16,861 nucleotides of DNA. Source: Clostridiaceae bacterium (GTDB taxonomy: Bacteria > Bacillota_A > Clostridia > Acetivibrionales > Acetivibrionaceae). The notes beneath the pieces were generated by a model. The model had not been told where the DNA came from. It did no database searches and was given only the letters and a program-made list of their open reading frames with translations. This document shows positions 1 to 7,988 of this stretch, piece by piece (within the stretch, counting starts at the first letter, position 1; each line of letters opens with the position of its first letter). The stretch covers positions 1 to 16,861 of the forward strand of contig JAAZCB010001017.1 in assembly GCA_012513545.1 (NCBI GenBank). The letters run 5' to 3'. Position numbers and translations under genes: made by a program.

Positions 1-304
1 CTCGTTTGGGCTTGTTTGCTGCACCCAATTTTATTTAGTCAAAAATTTAAAATTTTTATAAAAAACTATTGACTTTAACTAGCTGGTCTTAATTTTATGT
101 GCTGTTTCAAAAAGCGCTAATACTTGCATCAGATGATTGTGGCAGCAAATGTTTCCACTTTATTAGCATAAAAGAATAAAATGAATCTTATAATTTTATT
201 TCCTGCATTCATATTTATTCATATGTTTTTTGCATATCGTCAATAATTCAATACCGGTAGGAAAATTAATTAGATAATTTAATGCATAAATATAAAAACA
301 ATTG

Positions 305-333
305 TTGAAATTTTCACTTATTTGTGTTAGGAT
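305..333 (+). promoter_or_regulatory. Candidate sigma-A promoter for pckG
   Basis: TTGAAA at 305-310 and TAGGAT at 328-333 are separated by exactly 17 bases. The same pattern (TTGAAA, 17, TAGTAT) occurs before the KAS operon at 5458. Use of this promoter would give a pckG leader of about 210 nt containing the hairpin at 459-491. Closer alternatives are TTGACT at 418-423 with TATTCA at 441-446 (17-base spacer, weaker -10) and a TATAAT at 523-528. Confidence 0.4.
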
Positions 334-458
334 GATAGTGAAAAAATTAACTAAGTTTCAGGAACGATATTAGAGAAATCTATTCACAAATTAATGAAAA
401 ATGCATTTTGGTTGACATTGACTTGCACGCTCCTGAATTTTATTCACATTACGATTAA

Positions 459-491
459 AATCGACACATTTTTTATATTAATGTGTCGATT
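459..491. promoter_or_regulatory. Perfect 12-bp inverted repeat (hairpin or operator) before pckG
   Basis: AATCGACACATT at 459-470 is exactly mirrored by AATGTGTCGATT at 480-491, with a 9-base AT loop. It is not followed by a T-run, so it is not a classic terminator. It lies 60 bases before the pckG start, either in the leader RNA or beside a promoter, which suits an operator for a dimeric regulator or a leader stem. No regulator family is recognised. Confidence 0.5.
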
Positions 492-551
492 CTCAGAAAA
501 TAATATTGCTAACAACTAATACTATAATTATTTTGAAGGGAGATTTTTTTA

Positions 552-2342
552 ATGACTTCGAACAAGAAATTACAAGCTTGGATTAAAGAAATGGCAGACA
601 TTTGCCAGCCTGACCAGATTTACTGGTGTGATGGTTCAGAGGAGGAAAATCAACGTCTGCTGCAGGAAATGGTTAAATCAGGCAGCGCGACACCATTAAA
701 TCCTGAAAAAAGACCTGGATGTTACCTGTTCCGCAGTCATCCATCAGATGTTGCAAGAGTAGAGGACAGGACTTATATTGCTTCCAAAACACAGGAAGAA
801 GCAGGCCCGACCAATAACTGGATTGACCCTGACGAGTTGAAAAAGACCATGAAAGGGTTATATACCGGATGTATGAAGGGACGTACAATGTATGTTATCC
901 CGTTTTCAATGGGTCCTATCGGTTCACCCATTTCAAAAATCGGTATTGAGCTGACCGACAGTCCCTATGTTGTTGTAAACATGCGTATAATGACACGTAT
1001 GGGCAAGAAGGTTCTTGACGTGCTTGGTGATGGTGAGTTTGTTCCATGCCTGCATTCAGTAGGTGCTCCATTAGCTGAAGGTCAGGAGGATGTTGCATGG
1101 CCTTGTGCTCCGATCGAACAGAAGTATATCAGTCATTTCCCTGAAGAAAGAACTATCTGGTCATACGGATCAGGATATGGCGGAAATGCACTTTTAGGTA
1201 AAAAGTGTTTTGCGCTTCGTATTGCATCTGTTTTAGCCCGTGATGAGGGTTGGTTGGCTGAGCATATGCTTATACTCCGCATTACAAGTCCTAAAGGTGA
1301 AACAAAGTACATTGCAGCTGCTTTCCCAAGTGCATGCGGAAAGACTAACCTGGCTATGCTGGTTCCGACAATTCCAGGCTGGAAGGTTGAGACTGTAGGT
1401 GATGATATTGCCTGGATGAAATTTGGTGCAGACGGCCGTCTGTATGCAATAAATCCTGAAGCAGGTTTCTTTGGAGTTGCACCTGGTACTTCATTGGATT
1501 CAAATCCTAATGCAATGAAGAGCATAGAGAAGGACACTATTTTTACAAATGTTGCATTGACTGATGATGGCGATGTATGGTGGGAAGGAATAGGCTATGA
1601 TGCTCCAGGTCATATGATTGATTGGAAAGGCAATGACTGGATGCCGGGAAGCAAGGACGCAGCAGCACATCCTAATGCACGTTTTACTGCACCTGCAAGT
1701 CAGTGTCCTGTAATTGCTCCTGACTGGGAAGATCCTAAAGGGGTGCCGATTTCTGCAATTCTTATTGGTGGACGTCGTCCAAGCACTATTCCTTTGGTAC
1801 ATGAAAGCTTTGACTGGAAACATGGTATATTCATGGGTTCAACCATGGGTTCGGAAATAACTGCAGCTGCAATCTCCGATAAAATCGGACAGGTACGCCG
1901 TGATCCATTTGCTATGCTGCCTTTTATCGGCTATAACGTATGTGATTATCTCCAGCACTGGCTGGATATCGGAACAAAAACCGATGCAGACAAACTACCT
2001 AAGATATTTTATGTAAACTGGTTCCGTAAGGATGACAACGGTAGATGGTTATGGCCTGGATACGGTGAAAACAGCCGTGTTCTTAAGTGGATTTTTGAAA
2101 GGACTTCAGGTGAAGGTAAAGCTGTTAAGACACCTATCGGCTACATGCCTTCAGTTGATGCTATTGATACTAACGGACTTGATATTAGTAAAGCTGATAT
2201 TGAAGAACTGTTAAAAGTTGATAAGGAACGCTGGATGGCAGAAGTTGAATCCATAAAAGAACATTATGCAAAGTTTGGGGCTAAGCTTCCAAAAGAAATG
2301 AGTGCTCAGCTCGAGGCACTTGAAAAACGTTTAAAGGAATAA
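552..2342 (+). CDS. pckG: Phosphoenolpyruvate carboxykinase (GTP)
   Basis: Interconverts oxaloacetate + GTP with PEP + CO2 + GDP in the cytosol. The 596-residue length is typical of the GTP-dependent class. Visible signatures: the kinase P-loop [11 protein letters not shown] at 258-268 with the class-specific Cys262; the metal-binding stretch around KKCFALR (217-223), EH at 237-238 and GDD at 283-285; GGRRPS near 406-411; and the C-terminal guanine-pocket region [20 protein letters not shown] at 490-509. The ATG follows AAGGGAG (536-542) at a 9-base spacing. In cellulolytic clostridia this enzyme works between PEP and oxaloacetate as part of the malate shunt or as an anaplerotic step (family knowledge). 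It stands alone, convergent with leuS, with terminator-like hairpins after it. All key residues that I recognise are intact. Confidence 0.97.
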   Translation: MTSNKKLQAWIKEMADICQPDQIYWCDGSEEENQRLLQEMVKSGSATPLNPEKRPGCYLFRSHPSDVARVEDRTYIASKTQEEAGPTNNWIDPDELKKTMKGLYTGCMKGRTMYVIPFSMGPIGSPISKIGIELTDSPYVVVNMRIMTRMGKKVLDVLGDGEFVPCLHSVGAPLAEGQEDVAWPCAPIEQKYISHFPEERTIWSYGSGYGGNALLGKKCFALRIASVLARDEGWLAEHMLILRITSPKGETKYIAAAFPSACGKTNLAMLVPTIPGWKVETVGDDIAWMKFGADGRLYAINPEAGFFGVAPGTSLDSNPNAMKSIEKDTIFTNVALTDDGDVWWEGIGYDAPGHMIDWKGNDWMPGSKDAAAHPNARFTAPASQCPVIAPDWEDPKGVPISAILIGGRRPSTIPLVHESFDWKHGIFMGSTMGSEITAAAISDKIGQVRRDPFAMLPFIGYNVCDYLQHWLDIGTKTDADKLPKIFYVNWFRKDDNGRWLWPGYGENSRVLKWIFERTSGEGKAVKTPIGYMPSVDAIDTNGLDISKADIEELLKVDKERWMAEVESIKEHYAKFGAKLPKEMSAQLEALEKRLKE

Positions 2343-2449
2343 TAAAGATTGATATACAGTAGCTTACAGGCAGTGCTTGACAGGAAAACCCTGTTATTAT
2401 TAAAAAGACTGCTGTGTTATGTAAGCCGGTAACATTGATTTTATATAAT

Positions 2450-2483
2450 AAAAAGCTTCGGGACATCGAGTCCCTTGCTTTTT
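2450..2483 (+). terminator. Probable terminator after pckG
   Basis: AAAAAGC (2450-2456) pairs with GCTTTTT (2477-2483). An inner GGGAC/GTCCC stem (2461-2465 with 2470-2474) is offset by a small internal loop. The stem ends in a T-run, as expected for intrinsic termination of pckG about 110-140 bases after its stop. A weaker hairpin (ACAGG/CCTGT, 2380-2394) precedes it. Confidence 0.6.
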
Positions 2484-2488
2484 GCCTG

Positions 2489-2505
2489 ATTTCCCTTCGG
2501 GAAAT
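2489..2505. repeat. Small perfect hairpin between terminators
   Basis: ATTTCCC (2489-2495) pairs with GGGAAAT (2499-2505) across a 3-base loop. It is the middle of three stem-loops packed between pckG and leuS and has no T-run of its own. Function unknown; it may back up termination. Confidence 0.45.
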
Positions 2506-2514
2506 GGCCCTAAT

Positions 2515-2552
2515 AAATAAGGAGGTACATGGTTAACATGACCTCCTTATTT
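2515..2552. terminator. Bidirectional terminator between pckG and leuS
   Basis: AAATAAGGAGGT (2515-2526) pairs perfectly with ACCTCCTTATTT (2541-2552). A further CATG/CATG extension lies inside, after one bulged base. A/T-rich flanks give U-tracts on both strands, so it can end leuS (-) 29 bases past its stop and also catch pckG read-through (+). Confidence 0.8.
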
Positions 2553-2580
2553 TAATGCTGTCAGATTTTCAACTTTTTAA

Positions 2581-5145
2581 TTATTTTATAACGAAATTAA
2601 CAAGCTTATCGGGCACTATTATTGTTTTTATTATCTCTTTGCCTTCAAGAAGTTCTGAGACTTTATCAGCCAGTCTGGCGGCATCCTGAAGCTTTTCTTT
2701 ACTGCTGCCTGCTTCAGTTACGAACGTTCCCTTGACTTTGCCGTTTATTTGTACAACCACTTCAATTTCACTGAATTTGGTCAACTCCTCATCATATTCC
2801 GGCCATTTTGCAAGGAATATGGAGGATTTGTTTCCAAGCCGATTATGCCATAGCTCTTCACAAATATGTGGGGCAAAGGGCGCAAGCAGTATCAGATAAT
2901 GTTCAATAAGCTCTTTGTCAAAAGCGTTTTCCATGTTTCTGGCTTCATTAATAAATTCCATAAAAGCGCTTATAGCGGTATTGAATTTAAAAGTTTCAAG
3001 CCTTTCAACAATTTTTTTATTTAACCGGTGAGTAAGCTGCATTGCCTTATTTGAAGGTTTGGAGGCATAATTTGACTCGGTTACAAAATACCAGGTTTTC
3101 TGAAGGAATGAGTAACAGCCCTTTATCCCATCATCGTTCCATTCGCTGTCGAAAGTAGGATCACCCGCAAAGAGTTCATATAGCCTTACCGAATCAGTTC
3201 CATATTTTTCAACCAGCTCATCCGGACTTACTCCGTTTCCCTTGGATTTACTCATTTTCTCCATGGTTCTTTCCAGTAAAGCCCCATCGTTGGGACAAAC
3301 CGGTTTGTCTTTTCCCACAACGCCTTCGAGTTCTTCAGAAGAAAGCCATCTCTTCTCAACAGGGCATTTATACGCTGCCCGACAGATCATTCCCTGATTG
3401 AACAATTTTGTGAAGGGTTCATTAAAGTTAACCGCTCCCTGGTCAAAGAGTACTTTTGTCCAGAATCTGGCATATAGCAGGTGAAGGACTGCGTGTTCGA
3501 TACCTCCTACATACATGTCGACAGGAAGCCATTTTTTAATGGCCGATTCATCAGCAATAGCTGTGTCACAGTCTGGAGATACATATCTAATGAAATACCA
3601 GCTGGAACCAGCCCACTGAGGCATTGTATCAGTCTCGCGTTTGGCATCGCCGCCGCATACCGGGCACTTGACATTCACCCATTCGCTTATTGCGGCAAGA
3701 GGAGATTCAGCGGAGCCTGTAGGCTGGTAGGCTTCAATATCCGGAAGTCTTACCGGCAGATCCTTTTCAGGTACAGGAACTGTTCCGCACTTGTCACAGT
3801 GAATTACTGGTATCGGTTCTCCCCAATAACGCTGACGGGCAAAGATCCAGTCTCTGAGTTTGTAGGTTATGGTAGCCTTTCCCTTGCCTTTGACGTTAAG
3901 GTACTCAATAACCTTTTTCTTGGCTTCGCCTACGTTAAGAGAGTTAAGGAAGCCTGAATTTATCAATTTTCCGTCTCCGATATAAGCCTGGGTAATGCTT
4001 CCTGACCCATCCCTTTCGGAAGTTGATGATTCTATTACTTCGATAACAGGAATGCCATACTTTTTGGCAAACTCAAAATCCCTTTCGTCATGTGCGGGAA
4101 CGGCCATTATTGCCCCTGTTCCGTAGTCCATGAGGACATAATCCGCTATCCATATAGGAGTCTTATTGTCGTTTACAGGATTTATGGCATATGCACCGGT
4201 AAACACGCCTGTTTTTTCCCTGTCCTGCTTCTGGCGGTCAATATTTGAAAGTGCCTGAGCATTTTTTATATATTTTTCCACTTCATTTTTTCTGTCAGGT
4301 GTTGTAATTTTCGATACCAATGGGTGTTCTGGTGCAAGAACCATAAAGGTTGCTCCGAACAAGGTATCTGGTCTTGTTGTAAAAACATCCACAGGGATTT
4401 CTTCCCCTGAGGCACTTACTATTGTAAAGTTTACGGTTGCTCCTTCCGAACGGCCTATCCAGTTTCTCTGCATTTCCTTTACTTTTGAAGGCCAGTCAAG
4501 TTCATCAAGATCATTTAACAAGCGTTCTGCGTAATCGGTTATTTTCAGCATCCATTGGTTCTTAAAGATTTTACGTATGTTAGGTCCGCCGCAGCGCTCG
4601 CATTTTCCGCCATCAACTTCCTCATTTGCAAGTACAACCTTGCAATCATCACACCAGTTTACAGGCTGTTTCTTTTGATAAGCGAGGTTTCTCTTGAAAA
4701 GCTGCAGGAAAATCCACTGTGTCCATCTATAGTAATCGGGATCGGTAGTGGTTATTTCCCTGTTCCAGTCGTATATGCAGCCGATTTCCTTAAGCTGACG
4801 CTTCATGTTGTCAATATTTTTTCTGGTACTGATTTTTGGATGGATTCCTTTTTTTATAGCATCGTTTTCTGCCGGTAGTCCAAAATTATCCCATCCCATC
4901 GGATGAAGCACATTGTATCCGCCAAGCATTTTATACCTGCTCCATACGTCACTTAGGACGTAACCTCTCCAATGACCAACATGCAGACCCGATCCTGAAG
5001 GGTAGGGGAACATATCCAGACAATAATAGGTAGGTTTATTTTTATGCAGTTCATTATCTACACTATATAACTGCTGCTCTTCCCATTTAGTCCTCCATGA
5101 GGCCTCAAATTCGGAAGGCTGGTAATGTTTTTTATGATGTTCCAT
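2581..5145 (-). CDS. leuS: Leucyl-tRNA synthetase
   Basis: Charges tRNA-Leu with leucine in the cytosol; class Ia enzyme. I place the start at the ATG at 5145 (854 residues). An upstream in-frame ATG at 5163 would add six residues, but the ribosome site GGAGGAG (5151-5157) lies inside that extension. Residues counted from the chosen start: HVGH signature at 55-58, KMSKS at 630-634, Zn-type cysteines CDDC...CERC at 165-185 and a second set CDKC...CPVC at 450-497. The CP1 editing domain shows TTRPDT at about 256-261 and MDYGTGAIMAVPAHDERDFE at about 339-358. Further cysteines lie between 588 and 617, shortly before KMSKS. The length matches bacterial LeuRS (about 860). It is monocistronic, with its own promoter at 5272-5300 and the terminator at 2515-2552. 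No break or missing motif is visible. Confidence 0.97.
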   Translation of the reverse strand: MEHHKKHYQPSEFEASWRTKWEEQQLYSVDNELHKNKPTYYCLDMFPYPSGSGLHVGHWRGYVLSDVWSRYKMLGGYNVLHPMGWDNFGLPAENDAIKKGIHPKISTRKNIDNMKRQLKEIGCIYDWNREITTTDPDYYRWTQWIFLQLFKRNLAYQKKQPVNWCDDCKVVLANEEVDGGKCERCGGPNIRKIFKNQWMLKITDYAERLLNDLDELDWPSKVKEMQRNWIGRSEGATVNFTIVSASGEEIPVDVFTTRPDTLFGATFMVLAPEHPLVSKITTPDRKNEVEKYIKNAQALSNIDRQKQDREKTGVFTGAYAINPVNDNKTPIWIADYVLMDYGTGAIMAVPAHDERDFEFAKKYGIPVIEVIESSTSERDGSGSITQAYIGDGKLINSGFLNSLNVGEAKKKVIEYLNVKGKGKATITYKLRDWIFARQRYWGEPIPVIHCDKCGTVPVPEKDLPVRLPDIEAYQPTGSAESPLAAISEWVNVKCPVCGGDAKRETDTMPQWAGSSWYFIRYVSPDCDTAIADESAIKKWLPVDMYVGGIEHAVLHLLYARFWTKVLFDQGAVNFNEPFTKLFNQGMICRAAYKCPVEKRWLSSEELEGVVGKDKPVCPNDGALLERTMEKMSKSKGNGVSPDELVEKYGTDSVRLYELFAGDPTFDSEWNDDGIKGCYSFLQKTWYFVTESNYASKPSNKAMQLTHRLNKKIVERLETFKFNTAISAFMEFINEARNMENAFDKELIEHYLILLAPFAPHICEELWHNRLGNKSSIFLAKWPEYDEELTKFSEIEVVVQINGKVKGTFVTEAGSSKEKLQDAARLADKVSELLEGKEIIKTIIVPDKLVNFVIK

Positions 5146-5271
5146 TTTTTCTCCTCCAAACAAATTTATTCTTAGTACAAATTTGCATAATAAAAATTAC
5201 CGATTCTTTATATTAAATGCTTGAAATAACCTAAGCATTATGTGTAACATTAAAAAAATAATCCATTCCTT

Positions 5272-5300
5272 ATAATATAATAGTTTGATTTAGTAGTCAA
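5272..5300 (-). promoter_or_regulatory. leuS promoter
   Basis: Read on the minus strand, TTGACT (5295-5300) and TATTAT (5272-5277) are separated by 17 bases, a near-consensus sigma-A arrangement. Predicted transcription start is near 5265, giving a leader of about 120 nt. Confidence 0.7.
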
Positions 5301-5457
5301 GAAAGCATGCAGACTTAAGTGTATCTTTTGTTTTCAGGTTCAACAGACGCTATAAGGTTGTGTGGCATTTAAAAGGCTCCCCCTGCGAAAATAATTATTA
5401 TCATCCTGTTTAAGCCGCGTATGAAACGCTTTCTTGGTGTATGCATGTAAATATTTG

Positions 5458-5486
5458 TTGAAAATGCTCGTTTACTGTGATAGTAT
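5458..5486 (+). promoter_or_regulatory. Promoter of the KAS-ACP-KAS-ligase operon
   Basis: TTGAAA (5458-5463) and TAGTAT (5481-5486) are separated by 17 bases. The predicted start near 5493 gives an AT-rich leader of about 83 nt before the first gene at 5576. Confidence 0.6.
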
Positions 5487-5575
5487 TATTATGTTAAATT
5501 TTTCTAGAATAATATATGAAATACAATAACATGAAATATTATAATATGAAAAAACATTAGAGTAGATGAGGCTTT

Positions 5576-6619
5576 ATGAATAATTCAGATTACATTTTTC
5601 CGGTGGGGAGTAAAAAACTAATAAGCAGATTTTGTAAAATCTTGTCAATTGCATCTTATATTCCTGAACAATCTACCAGCAACGATGATATTATTAATGA
5701 TAATAAGCTGCCATATAAAAGCAATGCAATATTAAAGTCAATTGGAGTAGAGAGAAGACATATAGCAGCAGAGGGATGTGCGGACAGCGATGTCTTGTTC
5801 GAGTCGGCAATAAAGTGCCTTGCCAAGCTTGATCTTTCACCCGATCGACTTTCAAGACTTATTGTAAACAAATATTACGGTGACAATCTACTTCCTATGA
5901 CTGCAAGCAGGTTACTTGGCAAATTGAAATGTTCTAAGGGTATCCAATCGTTTGATATTGATGGAGGGATATCTTCTTTTTTGTACTCGTTTGACGTTGC
6001 TTCAAGGTTTATAGCTACGGGAGATGAATACATACTTCTTTCCAGTGGTGGGATTAATACAAGGCTAGTAAGCAAAACAGACCCGAGAGTCGCCTTTTTG
6101 TTCGGGGATGCATCGGCTTCAATACTTTTTGGGCAATCAGACAGGCAGCATATACTGTCGAGTTATTTTTATTCGAATCCTCAGTTTTATGAACTTGTTA
6201 CAGCATTCAGTCCATATATGTGGTCGGATGCTCTGCCAAGAACCGAGGAAAGGTTCTTGGAATTGTATGATACATATAAAATAGGTAACTGGAAAATTGC
6301 AGAAGACTTTATCAGGGAGTCGACTCTTCAAATAGCACATAATATTTTAGATGAGAGTGGACTTGAAATAAATAGTATTGATCTGGCTCTTGTTACTGAA
6401 AATAATATAAAAATTAGAGAATTAATTCTGGATACTTTAGGAATTGGAGAAGATAAAAGCATTTCGCTTATAAGAGATTATGGCAATACCATGTCTGCTA
6501 TGCTTCCGTTACTCCTTGACTATGGGTTCAGTACAGGTAAAATACAGGAAGGTATGAACATTATGCTTATCTCGCTAGGGGAAGGTATAAGTGGTGGAGG
6601 CCTGATATATAAAGTTTAA
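5576..6619 (+). CDS. KAS III-like (FabH-fold) protein lacking the catalytic cysteine
   Basis: A thiolase-fold protein of the 3-oxoacyl-ACP synthase III family; 347 residues against about 320 for FabH, with roughly 20 extra at the N-terminus. Family marks: a GVERRHIA segment at 57-64 (FabH has GIRERHIA), FLFGDASAS at 174-182, DYGNTMSAM at 301-309 and a glycine-rich C-terminus (GEGISGGGLIY). In FabH the active-site Cys sits in an AACAGF-type motif; here the equivalent stretch is FDIDGGISSF (126-135), so Ile132 replaces Cys. The catalytic His of the PHQAN motif is also missing (VTENN, Thr274 at that place), while the Asn is kept (N304). It cannot do normal Cys-based condensation. By analogy with chain-length factors it may be the inactive partner of the second KAS, or a binding scaffold (inference). 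ATG after GAGG at a 4-base spacing. First gene of the operon; the ACP starts 17 bases downstream. Confidence 0.85.
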   Translation: MNNSDYIFPVGSKKLISRFCKILSIASYIPEQSTSNDDIINDNKLPYKSNAILKSIGVERRHIAAEGCADSDVLFESAIKCLAKLDLSPDRLSRLIVNKYYGDNLLPMTASRLLGKLKCSKGIQSFDIDGGISSFLYSFDVASRFIATGDEYILLSSGGINTRLVSKTDPRVAFLFGDASASILFGQSDRQHILSSYFYSNPQFYELVTAFSPYMWSDALPRTEERFLELYDTYKIGNWKIAEDFIRESTLQIAHNILDESGLEINSIDLALVTENNIKIRELILDTLGIGEDKSISLIRDYGNTMSAMLPLLLDYGFSTGKIQEGMNIMLISLGEGISGGGLIYKV

Positions 6620-6636
6620 ACAAGGGGGAAACGTCA

Positions 6637-6909
6637 ATGGATTATAATGAAATCTACAGTAAAACAAAAAGTATTATAGTTGATTATCTGCGAATTGATT
6701 CAGATGAACTGAAGCCGGAAACTGATATAATAGTTGACTTATGCGTGGATTCAATTGCTATGGTTGAGCTGAGCTTCAGATTTTCTGAAGCCTTTTGCAT
6801 ACCAATGCTTGAAGTTGATGCTGAACTTTTTGTCATGAAAAATCTTGTGGATTATATTTATGAAAAAGTCTGCGAAAGGGGTGGCGCATGTATTGAGGGG
6901 AGGAACTGA
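6637..6909 (+). CDS. Acyl carrier protein
   Basis: A 90-residue acidic helical protein. DLCVDSIAMVEL (34-45) is the phosphopantetheine attachment motif, with Ser39 as the modified residue. It begins with a typical ACP helix and ends in a basic/Gly tail (CERGGACIEGRN) that is unusual but short. A strong AAGGGGG ribosome site precedes the ATG. It lies between two KAS III-like genes and upstream of an acyl ligase, so it is most likely the dedicated carrier on which this pathway's acyl chain is loaded and extended, not the housekeeping AcpP (inference from context). Translation is probably coupled to the next gene, whose ribosome site overlaps its last codons. Confidence 0.92.
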   Translation: MDYNEIYSKTKSIIVDYLRIDSDELKPETDIIVDLCVDSIAMVELSFRFSEAFCIPMLEVDAELFVMKNLVDYIYEKVCERGGACIEGRN

Positions 6910-6913
6910 CACT

Positions 6914-7942
6914 TTGGATTTTCCAGATATCAGACCGTTAAATATAGACCGGTATGCAAAAATCATATCAACAGGAACCGGTATTCCTGAGAAAATTGTT
7001 ACAAATACTGATCTGATTGAAAAATACAATATTATGGCCACTGACAGAGCAGTTCAATATTCATTGGGAATTAAAGAACGAAGATGGGTAAGGCCGGACC
7101 AAAAGCATGATGAACTCATGGCAGAAGCAGTGTCAGAGTGTCTGGAGCGTGCAGGTGTCGGAATAAAAAGCGTTGACAGGGTTATATGTTCGAGACTTCT
7201 TAGTGATTATCATATTCCGTCTGCTGCCGTTGGCGTTTTAAGGAGGCTCGGAGCAAAAGTCGGAACACCGGGGTTTGATATTTGTGCTGCCTGCAGTGGC
7301 TTTATCCATGCGATGGACCTTGCTGTACGTCATATTGCTACCGGAGATGATTATGTTCTTATCATTGGAGGGGGTATAACCTCAAAAGGCATACAAAACA
7401 TGGAGGAAATAAATCCTAAAACAGTTTTCTTATTTGGCGATGCTTTTGCAGCTATGCTTATAGGGCACTCCGATACAAAACACTTTTTGGCATCATACAT
7501 ATTTACTAACCCGTATTTATACGACAATGCATATATTCCCTGTGGTACATCGCTATTAAACAGCAGTTCGGCAAAACTGAACTTTGATATTTTTAACATG
7601 ACAATAGAGGATGGGAATTTGATTCAGAAAAGTTCAGTTGAGTATGCGAAAGTAATATCAGAAAAACTTTTAAAGGCAGTAGAGCTATCTATTGAGGATA
7701 TTGATTTTTTTGTAACCTCAGATCAGTCAACAAAAATTTGGGAAGAGCAGTTGAAGGCTATAGGAATCCCTCATGAAAAAAGTCTCAGCCTATTTCACAA
7801 ATATGGTAACACTGTCTCCGCTATGAGCCCCCTGAACTTTGACGGACTTGTCAGGGAGGGCCGTATTAAAAGGGGAAAGATTGTAATGATGATGTCGCAT
7901 GGTGCTGGAGCAAGCAGTGGAGGAATGATTTTCAGATATTAG
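6914..7942 (+). CDS. KAS III-like (FabH-fold) protein with Cys but no catalytic His
   Basis: A second 3-oxoacyl-ACP synthase III family protein, 342 residues from a TTG start at 6914. I chose TTG because GAGGGGAGGAA (6895-6905) lies 8 bases before it; the in-frame ATGs at 6845 and 6860 lie inside the ACP gene without a ribosome site and would add non-family sequence. The active-site Cys is present in FDICAACSGF (C127). GNTVSAM keeps the Asn (N299). The PHQAN motif is replaced by FVTSDQST, with Ser269 at the His position. FabH uses Cys-His-Asn, so decarboxylative condensation may be impaired; transacylation through the Cys, or ketosynthase activity supported by other residues, is possible (inference). 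It is clearly related to the gene at 5576, sharing an ATGD(D/E)Y segment and FLFGDA, so the pair probably arose by duplication and may form a heterodimer. Confidence 0.88.
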   Translation: MDFPDIRPLNIDRYAKIISTGTGIPEKIVTNTDLIEKYNIMATDRAVQYSLGIKERRWVRPDQKHDELMAEAVSECLERAGVGIKSVDRVICSRLLSDYHIPSAAVGVLRRLGAKVGTPGFDICAACSGFIHAMDLAVRHIATGDDYVLIIGGGITSKGIQNMEEINPKTVFLFGDAFAAMLIGHSDTKHFLASYIFTNPYLYDNAYIPCGTSLLNSSSAKLNFDIFNMTIEDGNLIQKSSVEYAKVISEKLLKAVELSIEDIDFFVTSDQSTKIWEEQLKAIGIPHEKSLSLFHKYGNTVSAMSPLNFDGLVREGRIKRGKIVMMMSHGAGASSGGMIFRY

Positions 7943-7959
7943 CTCTTCTTAATATAAAC

Positions 7960-7971
7960 ATTATCGATAAT
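7960..7971. repeat. 12-bp palindrome in the operon gap
   Basis: ATTATCGATAAT is a perfect palindrome in the 46-base gap between the second KAS gene and the ligase, just before the ligase ribosome site (GGAAGGTGGG). It could be a protein-binding site or chance in AT-rich DNA. Confidence 0.3.
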
Positions 7972-7988
7972 ACGGAAGGTGGGCTAAA

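Larger units (their letters stand above)
1..551. other. Long AT-rich intergenic region upstream of pckG
   Basis: No convincing coding sequence is visible on either strand. The first 300 bases are very AT-rich, with an inverted repeat of A/T runs at 41-57 and no other structure I can interpret. From about 305 onward the region holds a candidate sigma-A promoter (305-333), a second weaker set of TTGAC-like elements at 412-423, two copies of TATTCACA exactly 60 bases apart (381-388, 441-448), a perfect hairpin (459-491), a TATAAT at 523-528 without a good -35, and the pckG ribosome site. A leader of up to about 200 nt for pckG is therefore possible. Confidence 0.6.
5146..5575. other. Divergent intergenic region between leuS and the KAS operon
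   Basis: The region carries two outward-facing promoters (leuS at 5272-5300, KAS operon at 5458-5486) and no coding sequence that I can support. The leuS leader is about 120 nt and contains two short inverted repeats: AATGCTT/AAGCATT (5216-5222, 5233-5239) and CAAATTT/AAATTTG (5161-5167, 5179-5185). I found no T-box consensus on the leuS strand. The central 5301-5457 is somewhat more GC-balanced, and I see nothing identifiable in it. Confidence 0.6.

Noticed and set aside
3481..3957. 158-residue open frame on the plus strand inside leuS
   Set aside because: Antisense shadow of leuS. Its composition follows the LeuRS codons, and no ribosome site or family is seen.
5146..5163. Six-residue N-terminal extension of LeuRS
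   Set aside because: The extension is encoded by the ribosome-binding site itself.
6845..6913. Upstream ATG starts that would extend the second KAS III by 23 residues into the ACP gene
   Set aside because: No ribosome site precedes them, and the extension is simply the ACP tail read in another frame. TTG at 6914 has a strong site at the right distance.
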